5,431 nt of DNA, from contig CAIXMG010000110.1 of assembly GCA_903920485.1 (NCBI GenBank), positions 1-5,431 on the forward strand, given 5' to 3'. Numbering within the stretch: position 1 is the first letter of the stretch; every line of letters begins with the position of its first letter. The DNA comes from an uncultured bacterium. GTDB taxonomy: Bacteria; Patescibacteriota; Minisyncoccia; Phycocordibacterales; UBA1006. The notes under the pieces were generated by a model. That model did not search any database, was not told the DNA's origin, and was given only the letters and a program-made list of their open reading frames with translations. Below are positions 1 to 4,989 of this stretch, one piece after another. A program made the translations under genes and the position numbers.

Positions 1-2
1 CC

Positions 3-362
3 CTATTCCTTGCCCATGACCTTCGACACGGCAATCTTGTACGCCATTCCCTGTTCGACGTAATCCTTCATGATGTCGCCGGCAAGGAGCGTGAAGAAGA
101 ATGTAAAGGTGCCGTCGCCCAGATGGCGATCCTTCTTGCGGTAGCGGATCAGCGACATTAGGAGGGCATTGTGGAGCATCTCCTCGACGACGATGCTCGT
201 GTTCTCGTTCGGGCACGCATAGTCGTCCAGAATGAAGTCAGCCAAAGGACTATAGCGTTCCATCAGGTCGTACAGCTCAAACTTGGCGAACAGCTCGCGT
301 TCTTCCTCCTTGTTGGGCAATCCTAGGCGCTTTTCGACGGTTTTGTGACGGTGGTCTGCCAT
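3..362 (-). CDS. Hypothetical protein, 119 aa, unknown function
   Basis: I do not recognise this protein. It is a complete frame from ATG (360-362) to TAG (3-5). The first third is rich in charged residues (KEEERELFAKFE) and looks helical. The middle has an acidic stretch (DFILDDYACPNEN), and the rest looks helical and amphipathic, with a phenylalanine cluster (TFTFFF, about residues 85-90). There is no signal peptide or clear membrane segment, so it is probably cytoplasmic. It sits alone downstream of a strong terminator (448-480), and an extended -10 element lies 8 bases before the ATG, so it probably has its own promoter and a nearly leaderless mRNA. No Shine-Dalgarno is visible. That the frame is a real gene is supported by its matching promoter and by the lack of a comparable opposing frame. 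The function is open. Confidence 0.75.
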   Translation of the reverse strand: MADHRHKTVEKRLGLPNKEEERELFAKFELYDLMERYSPLADFILDDYACPNENTSIVVEEMLHNALLMSLIRYRKKDRHLGDGTFTFFFTLLAGDIMKDYVEQGMAYKIAVSKVMGKE

Positions 363-370
363 ATGTGACC

Positions 371-398
371 ATCATACCAGATGGGAGGAAAATGAAAA
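371..398 (-). promoter_or_regulatory. Extended -10 promoter for the 119-aa gene
   Basis: On the minus strand TGG-TATGAT (-10 hexamer at 371-376, TGn at 377-379) lies 8 bases before the ATG. A weak -35 (TTTTCA, 393-398) sits 16 bases upstream of the hexamer. Initiation at the usual distance would fall about two bases before the start codon, giving a nearly leaderless message. Confidence 0.5.
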
Positions 399-447
399 GA
401 ATTGACAGAATCGCACTTATAAAAGATTTAAAATGACCTGAGAAAAC

Positions 448-480
448 AAAAAAAGGTTTGTCAGTTGATACCGACAAACC
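448..480 (-). terminator. Intrinsic terminator of the upstream RNA candidate
   Basis: A perfect 8-bp stem (GGTTTGTC at 473-480 and GACAAACC at 455-462, read on the minus strand) encloses a 10-base loop. Seven T residues (454-448), then G and further T residues, follow directly on the minus strand. No protein gene ends here: lysS has its own terminator at 705-734. This hairpin therefore most likely ends a transcript that starts near 652. Confidence 0.8.
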
Positions 481-652
481 CTTGTTATTATGTCCACACT
501 GGACAATGACTACACCGATTATATTGTTTCCTCCTCATATTGCATTTAGAGCAGGTATAATAGGTGGTTTTCACTCATTGTTGTTCCCAGCGCTTTCATA
601 GAGAATGCAAATCCCTATAATTGCCTGGACATAACCTTATGTATTGATTTGT
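448..652 (-). ncRNA. Candidate structured non-coding RNA, ~205 nt, rod-like (6S-like architecture?)
   Basis: A near-consensus promoter (659-686) and an intrinsic terminator (448-480) bracket about 205 nt with no usable reading frame. Nested complementary segments suggest one long rod. UUAUGUCC (634-627) pairs with GGACAUAA (495-488). GGCAAU (625-620) pairs with AUUGUC (507-502, one G-U). Further in, UUGCAUU (610-604) pairs with AAUGCAA (546-540). Between the second and third helices lies an unpaired, asymmetric region of about 9 versus 32 nt. A closing stem, a large central bubble and a terminal arm are the general design of 6S RNA, which binds RNA polymerase as an open-promoter mimic. I could not confirm 6S sequence signatures, so that identity is only a suggestion. 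The conserved cores of RNase P RNA, tmRNA and SRP RNA are absent. Confidence 0.55.
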
Positions 653-658
653 AACTAG

Positions 659-686
659 AGTATAACAGAATTGAAATATTTGTCAA
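659..686 (-). promoter_or_regulatory. Strong sigma-70-type promoter for the ~205-nt RNA
   Basis: On the minus strand a perfect -35 TTGACA (681-686) and a -10 TATACT (659-664) are separated by 16 bases. The predicted start is near 652. No open reading frame follows before the terminator at 448-480. It is clearly stronger by consensus than the promoters of the protein genes in this window. Confidence 0.75.
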
Positions 687-704
687 ACAAACTTGTGGGT
701 AACC

Positions 705-734
705 AAAAACAGCCTTATAAGTAAGGCTGTTTTT
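705..734 (-). terminator. lysS intrinsic terminator (bidirectional hairpin)
   Basis: A perfect 13-bp inverted repeat (705-717 and 722-734) with a 4-base loop begins 15 bases after the lysS stop codon. The stem starts with A5 and ends with T5 on either strand, so the hairpin could work in both directions. It closes the greA-lysS unit and separates it from the RNA promoter at 659-686. Confidence 0.85.
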
Positions 735-748
735 AATATCTAAAAATC

Positions 749-2008
749 TTATTCCTTTGGTCGCAAAATCGGGAAGAAGATCACGTCGCGCAGGTTATCC
801 TGCTCGGTAAGGATGGCGACCAGTCGGTCGATTCCCATCCCGAATCCGGTCATCGGTGGCATGCCGTGTTCCATGGCGGTCAGGAACCGTTCGTCGATTT
901 CCATGGCTTCCGCATCCCCGCCCTTCTTTGCGGAAGACTGCGATTCCAGAAGTGACCGCTGGACCGTCGGATCCACCAATTCGGCATACTGGTTCGTGAT
1001 CTCCGCACCCGCGATGATCAGCTGGGCGACTCGTGCCGTGCCGTTGGTGTTCTGCTGGGCCAAGGGCTTCAGGTCACTTGGATAATCCGTGACGAATGTC
1101 GGCTGCACGATCTTGTTGCGCGAGGACTTCTTGTAGACATGATCAAGGAGGTTTCCTCGTCCCGTGGTTTTTATTTCCTCGTCACCCATTCCCCATTTCT
1201 TCGCAGCCTTCTGGATGTCGGCAAGCGTCGCGGTTTCCATGTCGATACCGGCATTCTGCTTCAGCAGGTCGCCAAACGTCACACGTGGCCACACGCCATC
1301 AAAATCTACTTCCACTTTGTTGTTGTCGCGATCAAGAACGAAAAAGGTTGTCTTGCCCATGATGTCGGTAGCCAGCTTTCGCAATAGTTCCTCGGTCCAA
1401 CGGAGGTTCGTCTCGAGACTTTCGTATGCCGCATACCATTCCATCATCGTGAATTCCTGGATATGCGTCGGATCCGACCCCTCGTTTCTGAACGTCTTGC
1501 CGATCTCGTAGATGCGGTTGTATCCTGCCGCCATGACGATCTTGTGCTCAAGCTCAAGCGAGATGCGCAAAACCATGTCCATGTCATAGTCATTGTGATG
1601 GGTGGCAAACGTCCGTGCCATCGCGCCGCCCGCCTGGTTCTGGAGGATCGGCGTTTCGATCTCCATAAATCCCGCCTGGTCGAAGAACGACCGAATGGCG
1701 GTAATGATCCGTGAGCGGGTCTCGAACCGCTTGAACAGGTCGTTGTCCACGATCGCGTCCAGGTAGCGCTTGCGCATCTTTTCCTCGGCATCTTCGAGCC
1801 CATAATGTTCCGAAGGGATCGGCAGAAGCGCCTTCGTTGCCATGGTCCACTCCTTGACGAGGATACTTGGCTGACCCTTTTGGGTCGTGAAAGCCGGTCC
1901 GGTGACTTGGATAAAGTCACCCAAATCGACGGCATTTTGGAAAAGCCGAAAGAGGCCACCACCCCCCTGCCCCCTCCTCCAAAAGGAGGGGGTTTTCACC
2001 CATATCAT
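749..2008 (-). CDS. lysS: Lysyl-tRNA synthetase (class II), C-terminal part of a frame-disrupted lysS
   Basis: Class II LysRS joins lysine to tRNA-Lys using ATP, in the cytoplasm. This frame carries the end of the N-terminal OB fold (VDLGDFIQVTG, ~27-37; PSILVKEW, ~47-54), the RKRYLD linker (~79-84), motif 2 (FRNEGSDPTHIQEFTMMEW, ~173-191) and motif 3 (GMGIDRLVAI, ~390-399, ending DVIFFPILRP). The catalytic core is complete. The first ~19 residues (to the GGGG) are coded by a palindromic repeat, not LysS. The rest of the OB fold is in the overlapping frame 1917-2267. The two fit one LysS of normal length (about 490 aa without the insert), but the insert leaves a one-base frame offset. The listed ATG at 2008 is formal only. 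An in-frame GTG (1997-1999), 8 bases after AAGAAGGA, is a better restart candidate. Either the assembly has one extra base in a G6 run, or the gene needs frameshifting or reinitiation, or it is broken. The family call is certain; functional state is not. Confidence 0.93.
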   Translation of the reverse strand: MIWVKTPSFWRRGQGGGGLFRLFQNAVDLGDFIQVTGPAFTTQKGQPSILVKEWTMATKALLPIPSEHYGLEDAEEKMRKRYLDAIVDNDLFKRFETRSRIITAIRSFFDQAGFMEIETPILQNQAGGAMARTFATHHNDYDMDMVLRISLELEHKIVMAAGYNRIYEIGKTFRNEGSDPTHIQEFTMMEWYAAYESLETNLRWTEELLRKLATDIMGKTTFFVLDRDNNKVEVDFDGVWPRVTFGDLLKQNAGIDMETATLADIQKAAKKWGMGDEEIKTTGRGNLLDHVYKKSSRNKIVQPTFVTDYPSDLKPLAQQNTNGTARVAQLIIAGAEITNQYAELVDPTVQRSLLESQSSAKKGGDAEAMEIDERFLTAMEHGMPPMTGFGMGIDRLVAILTEQDNLRDVIFFPILRPKE

Positions 2009-2267
2009 CCTTCTTAAAGACCGCTTGGAACTTTTCGGTTCCGTCGAACAGGGTCACGAACATGATTGCGCCCTGCCCGCGAAGCGAAAGAATACGCCCG
2101 ACGGTAACGACGTCCTGACCAGTAGATTCAAGCTCCGCGAAATTAAGCGAGACACCCAGCAGCGAATGCGTACGCAAAGTCTCCGTCGGATACGGATTCA
2201 TCCCAGCTTTCTTTAGTAATTCAAGTTTTTCGAGGCGCACAGCGCGCAGTTCAGGGAGGGTTGCCAT
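1917..2267 (-). CDS. lysS: Lysyl-tRNA synthetase, N-terminal part (truncated by frameshift)
   Basis: This 116-aa frame starts the LysS gene. It has an N-terminal helix (LPELRAVRLEKLELLKKAG), the NPYP segment (~24-27), and the first strands of the tRNA anticodon-binding OB fold (QDVVTVGRILSLRGQGAIMFV, seen as ~51-71, then FDGTEKFQAVFKKDDMG to residue 90). LysS identity ends at about residue 91. From there the frame reads the palindromic repeat (NPLLLEEGAGG) and then an out-of-frame tail to TGA at 1917-1919. The correct continuation (LFRLFQNAVDLGDF) is in the frame offset by one base. The start codon lies 7 bases after the greA stop. There is no Shine-Dalgarno site, but a CATAAT extended -10 element lies 6 bases upstream of the ATG. 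On its own this product would lack the whole catalytic domain and could not charge tRNA. Confidence 0.9.
   Translation of the reverse strand: MATLPELRAVRLEKLELLKKAGMNPYPTETLRTHSLLGVSLNFAELESTGQDVVTVGRILSLRGQGAIMFVTLFDGTEKFQAVFKKDDMGENPLLLEEGAGGWWPLSAFPKCRRFG
1957..1996. repeat. GC-rich palindromic repeat element inserted in lysS
   Basis: A block of about 40 bases interrupts lysS between the codons for DDMGE and LFRLFQNAVD. It contains an 8-bp perfect inverted repeat (CCCCCTCC 1970-1977, GGAGGGGG 1985-1992) around a 7-base loop, flanked by a C6 run (1962-1967) and a T4 run (1993-1996). It resembles the short CCCCTCC-type palindromic elements that I recall dispersed in many bacterial genomes, and in behaviour it recalls protein-coding palindromic elements such as the Rickettsia RPEs. 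The exact borders are uncertain by a few bases, since no target duplication is obvious. Its net length is 3n+1, which shifts the lysS frame. Confidence 0.75.
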
Positions 2268-2273
2268 GGCGAT

Positions 2274-2282
2274 ATTATGACA
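2274..2282 (-). promoter_or_regulatory. Possible internal extended -10 promoter for lysS
   Basis: On the minus strand TGT-CATAAT (hexamer 2274-2279, TGn 2280-2282) lies 6 bases before the lysS ATG and contains the greA TAA stop codon. A TTGAAT -35-like hexamer lies 18 bases upstream of the -10. Initiation would fall on or next to the A of the ATG, giving a leaderless lysS mRNA in addition to greA read-through. Confidence 0.4.
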
Positions 2283-2739
2283 CAGTTACGATCTGGTATT
2301 CAACGTCCCCGCGTGGTGTAGTCATCGTGAAGGATTCACCTGCGAACTTGCCGAGCATGGCGGATCCGATCGGCGAATTGGTCGAAATTTTGTTGATACT
2401 AATATCGGCTTCTGTGTCAGACACGACGTAATAGGTCTTCTCCTCATCGGAACCGACTTTTTGGATTACGACGGTCGCACCCATCTCAACACGGTCGGAT
2501 CCCGATCGTTCCACGATCTTTGCGTATTTCAAAATATATTCGATCTGCTGGATTCGTGTTTCGTTCTTGCCCTGCTCGTCGCGAGACGTCTGATATTCGG
2601 CATTCTCCGAAAGGTCACCAAGGGCCCGTGCCGCCATCAGGCGCTCAGAAATCCCGGGACGGATGATCGTCTTCAGGTGAGTAAGTTCGGCCTCGAGAGC
2701 CAGTTTCTTTTCGGCGCTGATGCGCAAGTCCTGTTCCAT
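2275..2739 (-). CDS. greA: Transcription elongation factor GreA
   Basis: GreA enters the secondary channel of backtracked RNA polymerase and stimulates cleavage of the extruded RNA 3' end, so elongation can resume. At 154 aa it is full length (the E. coli protein has 158). The N-terminal coiled coil (~8-75) carries the tip motif RALGDLSENAEY (~38-49), with the acidic residues D42 and E45 that correspond to the pair acting at the polymerase Mg site. The C-terminal FKBP-like domain (~83-154) has NSPIGSAMLGKFAGE (~121-135), a family hallmark. The ATG at 2737-2739 leaves a normal N-terminus. There is no good Shine-Dalgarno; an extended -10 lies 9 bases upstream. It is the first gene of a greA-lysS pair with a 7-base gap, an arrangement I recall from Parcubacteria. 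Nothing suggests loss of function. Confidence 0.97.
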   Translation of the reverse strand: MEQDLRISAEKKLALEAELTHLKTIIRPGISERLMAARALGDLSENAEYQTSRDEQGKNETRIQQIEYILKYAKIVERSGSDRVEMGATVVIQKVGSDEEKTYYVVSDTEADISINKISTNSPIGSAMLGKFAGESFTMTTPRGDVEYQIVTVS

Positions 2740-2748
2740 ATGGAGGTC

Positions 2749-2777
2749 ATCCTACCACATTTAACCGACTTTTTCCA
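2749..2777 (-). promoter_or_regulatory. greA proximal promoter, nearly leaderless
   Basis: On the minus strand TGG-TAGGAT (-10 at 2749-2754) has a TGGAAA -35 (2772-2777) at an ideal 17-base spacing. Only 9 bases separate the -10 from the greA ATG, so initiation would give a leader of 2-3 bases. The arrangement TGGTA-K-GATG then CATATGG is nearly the same as at the 119-aa gene. Confidence 0.5.
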
Positions 2778-2780
2778 GAT

Positions 2781-2825
2781 TAAAAATACCAACCCACCGG
2801 AGTGAATTGGATGTGGCGGGTTGGT
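2781..2825 (-). terminator. Candidate attenuator terminator upstream of greA
   Basis: On the minus strand ACCAACCCGCC (2825-2815) pairs with GGTGGGTTGGT (2798-2788) over 11 bp with one G-U. The 16-base loop is followed by ATTTTTA (2787-2781). It lies just upstream of the greA promoter. Its 5' arm overlaps the 3' arm of the stronger hairpin at 2819-2849, so both cannot form at once. Confidence 0.5.
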
Positions 2826-2854
2826 AGTGCTTATGTAGCACTACCAACCACATC
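2810..2854 (-). promoter_or_regulatory. Perfect hairpin competing with the greA-leader terminator
   Basis: A perfect 13-bp stem (2819-2831 with 2837-2849) has a 5-base loop. An outer GATGTGG/CCACATC pairing (2810-2816 with 2848-2854) can extend it to about 18 bp, with a small bulge. No T-run follows on either strand, so it is not itself an intrinsic terminator. Bases 2819-2825 are shared with the terminator stem at 2781-2825, which makes it a candidate anti-terminator. The nearest upstream -10 (TATAAT, 2858-2863 on the minus strand) has no clear -35. Confidence 0.5.
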
Positions 2855-2857
2855 TGC

Positions 2858-2863
2858 ATTATA
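2858..2863 (-). promoter_or_regulatory. Perfect TATAAT -10 hexamer upstream of the greA leader hairpins
   Basis: The minus strand reads TATAAT at 2863-2858. No TTGACA-like hexamer lies 16-18 bases upstream and no TGn extension is present, so this is a weak call. If active, it would start a short leader near 2851, at the base of the hairpin at 2810-2854. Confidence 0.3.
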
Positions 2864-2920
2864 GACTTTTTATTTCCTCTCGCTACTTGACGGTATGAAA
2901 ACCATAGCGAATAAAAAGTC
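2864..2920. repeat. Inverted repeat overlapping a terminator T-tract
   Basis: GACTTTTTATT (2864-2874) and AATAAAAAGTC (2910-2920) are perfect 11-base complements. CGCTA (2881-2885) and TAGCG (2905-2909) continue the pairing after a 6-base one-sided bulge. The right arm is the T-tract and last stem bases of the terminator at 2911-2944. No transposase or target duplication is visible. Confidence 0.5.
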
Positions 2921-2944
2921 CCTCAATGCATCGCATCGAAGGAC
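2911..2944 (-). terminator. Intrinsic terminator of the ~275-nt RNA candidate
   Basis: On the minus strand GTCCTTCGATGC (2944-2933) pairs with GCATTGAGGGAC (2929-2918) over 12 bp including two G-U pairs, with a 3-base loop. TTTTTATT follows (2917-2910). It would also stop any read-through from the PBP2 gene, which has no terminator of its own. Confidence 0.85.
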
Positions 2945-3186
2945 CTATTCCGGGAGACTCCGCCTATCATAGCAGACAGGTTTTTGTGGAGACTCTTCTC
3001 TTTTGTGGCATGCAATGTGATCATTGCGGCCGCCGGTCTATATCATGCAGCTATATGTGCTGTCTGTGCAGCACGGACGGGGGTAGTTCCGCCATTCCCA
3101 GAGAAGCTATTCGGTCCTCTGGCCAGACATGAAGGTATTGATTTCATGACAGTTAATTTTGGGGTGATGAAATTTATTTCAGGTCT
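2911..3186 (-). ncRNA. Candidate structured non-coding RNA, ~275 nt, unknown family
   Basis: A consensus promoter (3192-3220) and an intrinsic terminator (2911-2944) bracket about 275 nt with no plausible protein frame on the minus strand. Several local hairpins are visible. CCAGAGGA/UUCUCUGG (3122-3115 with 3105-3098) has 8 bp and a 9-nt loop. GUGCUG/CAGCAC (3074-3069 with 3062-3057) has a 6-nt loop. GCAAUG/CAUUGC (3027-3022 with 3017-3012) has a 4-nt loop. CCUGUC/GAUAGG lies near 2965-2982. Longer-range complements (CUUCUCU with AGAGAAG; AGGACC with GGUCCU) could fold the RNA into an alternative, more closed form. I looked for the conserved cores of RNase P RNA, tmRNA and SRP RNA and did not find them. 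It may be a lineage-specific RNA, or a 3' transcript of PBP2 processed as an sRNA. Confidence 0.55.
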
Positions 3187-3191
3187 TACAA

Positions 3192-3220
3192 AGCATAGCA
3201 AACTATGTAACTTTTGTCAA
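3192..3220 (-). promoter_or_regulatory. Consensus sigma-70-type promoter of the ~275-nt RNA
   Basis: On the minus strand a perfect TTGACA (3215-3220) and TATGCT (3192-3197) are separated by the ideal 17 bases. The predicted start is near 3185. It begins about 30 bases after the PBP2 stop codon, and the next protein gene is more than 440 bases downstream, beyond two hairpin terminators. Confidence 0.75.
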
Positions 3221-3249
3221 GTCTTTTGGTGAAAATACTTAAAACTCCT

Positions 3250-4980
3250 TTATTTGCTTGACGGTTGAGGAACCGCAAAGTAGCCGGGCTCGTTGTTCTG
3301 TATCCAGTCGAAGACCTGGCGCATGACATACGTAGCACCGGTTTCGTTCGTCGACTTTGCCTGATCCATAACGACCACGAAGGCATACTGGGGATTCTGT
3401 ATCGGGAAGAATCCCGTTGACCACGAATCCATCAGCGAGTTGTGCGGACCAACCTGTGCGGTTCCCGTCTTTGCGGCAGCATCAACGTAGGGCACGTCGA
3501 TCACCTTCGCGGTACCCGTCGTTACCGTATCGCGCATCGCGTCGTGGATCACGCCGTACCATTTCGGGTCGATGCCCGTAATCTGCACAGGAGGCGGAGT
3601 AACCGTCTTGGGCACCGCCGTCACATACGGCTGGACAAGCATCCCGTCAGTTGCCATGGCCGCAACGGCGCGCACCATCTGAAGCGTCGTTACCTGGAAC
3701 CCGAACTGCCCAATGGCCGAGTTGTACGTGTCTCCCAGTCGCCAGGTCGGATCACCCGGAAAGACCTTTGCCTTCCAAGCGGGACTTGGAACGTTGCCGG
3801 CAACCTCCCCGTCGACGTCGATGCCCGTCTTCTGGCCGATGTCGAACTTTTTGATATAGGTATCAATCCCCGAAATGCCGAGACCCTTCTGCGTTTTGTA
3901 GCCTCCACCGATCGCATAGAAGAACGTGTTTACGGAATTCGCAATGGCACTGTAGACATCGGTGATGCCGTTTCCATGCGGTTCCCAGTCGTGGAAAATC
4001 TGTGCCTTAGTCGGATCGTAAGGATTGGGAATCGAAACCGACCCCGTCGAGTCAACGGTGGTCTGCGGCGTGACGAGACCTTCGTTCAAAGCACCCAATG
4101 CCTCGTAAGGCTTTACGGTTGATCCCGGTGTGAAAAGCCCTGCCAACGTTCGGTCAAGGTACACGTGACGCGGATCGGTCGCATACGACGCGATGGCCGC
4201 ATGGTCGGTTCCGTGCGAAAGGATATTGAGGTCGAACTCGGGATAGCTGGTCATCGCGATGATCTCGCCAGTATGCACATTCATCATGACACCGGCGCCT
4301 CCGAGAAAGCCCTTTGATTGGGCAAGATCCTGGATCGCGGTGTACATCGCACCCTGAATTCCGGCGTCGATGGTCAGGGTCACGTTGTTGCCCGGCTTTG
4401 GCGGGGTCACGAGGTTCGTCGAGAGGACCTTCTGATGGGCATCAAGCTCGACGATCTGCTGGCCGTTCACGCCTGACAGGAACGAATCCAGCCGCTTCTC
4501 AATGCCGGACTTGCCCACGATGGCATTCTGCCAGAAGACTCCCGAGCTATCGGTCGTCGGATAGCCGACGTATCCGATCAGGTGCGCGAAGCCTCCCTGC
4601 GCAATATACGAACGGACGGAAAACGGCTCAGTCTTGTCGCTGGTCACGTTCCAGGCAAGATCGGTCCCGTTACGATCGAGGATGATGCCTCGGTCGGCGA
4701 AGATCGGCGTATGATGCAGACGGTTCTGCTCGCTCTTGGCAAGATAGGTGGCACCATCCTTGACCTGGAGGCGGATCAGCTGGGCAAGAAACCCGAGCCC
4801 GATCACAAGAAACACGACCAGTGTGATGGTCATGGTCCTTTTGCTGATCGATCGCTCGATGACACCCTCGAACTGCTGGGTATCAAGGTTCGAAACATTC
4901 AGGGTGTCCATGAACACCTCGTCGGGATCGATAGAATGGGTATTGAGTTTTTTCTTGCGCTTGAAAAAATTGAAAGTCAT
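3250..4980 (-). CDS. mrdA: Penicillin-binding protein 2 (class B peptidoglycan transpeptidase)
   Basis: PBP2 cross-links peptidoglycan during cell elongation together with a RodA-type glycosyltransferase and the Mre proteins. It is anchored in the cytoplasmic membrane with its catalytic domain outside. The 576-aa frame has a basic cytoplasmic tail, one membrane anchor (~51-69) and a pedestal/dimerisation region (IFADRGIILDRNG, ~93-105; GKSGIEKRLDSFLSG, ~156-170). The transpeptidase domain (~200-560) shows all three active-site motifs: STVK with nucleophile S287 and K290, SVN at 349-351, and KTGTA at 504-508. The DPDEVF segment (~19-23) and QFEGVIERSIS (~36-46) look like Parcubacteria PBP2 proteins. 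It starts 9 bases after the stop of the MreD-like gene with no Shine-Dalgarno site, so it is probably translated from the same mRNA. No terminator follows the stop. A PBP3/FtsI assignment is possible, but the MreD-like neighbour favours PBP2. Confidence 0.93.
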   Translation of the reverse strand: MTFNFFKRKKKLNTHSIDPDEVFMDTLNVSNLDTQQFEGVIERSISKRTMTITLVVFLVIGLGFLAQLIRLQVKDGATYLAKSEQNRLHHTPIFADRGIILDRNGTDLAWNVTSDKTEPFSVRSYIAQGGFAHLIGYVGYPTTDSSGVFWQNAIVGKSGIEKRLDSFLSGVNGQQIVELDAHQKVLSTNLVTPPKPGNNVTLTIDAGIQGAMYTAIQDLAQSKGFLGGAGVMMNVHTGEIIAMTSYPEFDLNILSHGTDHAAIASYATDPRHVYLDRTLAGLFTPGSTVKPYEALGALNEGLVTPQTTVDSTGSVSIPNPYDPTKAQIFHDWEPHGNGITDVYSAIANSVNTFFYAIGGGYKTQKGLGISGIDTYIKKFDIGQKTGIDVDGEVAGNVPSPAWKAKVFPGDPTWRLGDTYNSAIGQFGFQVTTLQMVRAVAAMATDGMLVQPYVTAVPKTVTPPPVQITGIDPKWYGVIHDAMRDTVTTGTAKVIDVPYVDAAAKTGTAQVGPHNSLMDSWSTGFFPIQNPQYAFVVVMDQAKSTNETGATYVMRQVFDWIQNNEPGYFAVPQPSSK

Positions 4981-4989
4981 AATCAGGGG

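Noticed and set aside
402..433. Plus-strand promoter starting at TTGACA (402-407)
   Set aside because: No acceptable -10 lies at 16-18 bases; the TATAAA nearby is only about 10 bases away, and no plus-strand gene follows.
546..578. 10-codon minus-strand frame (MSENHLLYLL) inside the ~205-nt RNA
   Set aside because: It has no Shine-Dalgarno or leaderless context and lies in the terminal arm of the predicted rod; more likely chance.
1444..1962. 172-aa minus-strand frame
   Set aside because: It is an out-of-frame shadow of lysS, very rich in Arg and Ser, with no family resemblance.
2819..2849. 13-bp hairpin as an ordinary terminator
   Set aside because: No T-run follows on either strand; the T-run belongs to the alternative stem at 2781-2825.
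2911..3186. RNase P RNA, tmRNA or SRP RNA identity for the ~275-nt RNA
   Set aside because: The GAGGAAAGTCCG/ACAGAA core, the tmRNA tRNA-like ends with tag frame, and the GGAAGGAAGCAGC domain IV motif are all missing.
2461..3232. Plus-strand frames over greA and the greA-PBP2 gap (114, 68 and 82 aa)
   Set aside because: The first is antisense to greA. The other two cover hairpins and a terminator on the minus strand, have unnatural Cys/Ser-rich composition, and lack a start signal.
3442..4122. 226-aa frame on the plus strand
   Set aside because: It lies wholly antisense to the conserved PBP2 transpeptidase domain and has the arginine- and histidine-rich composition of a shadow frame.
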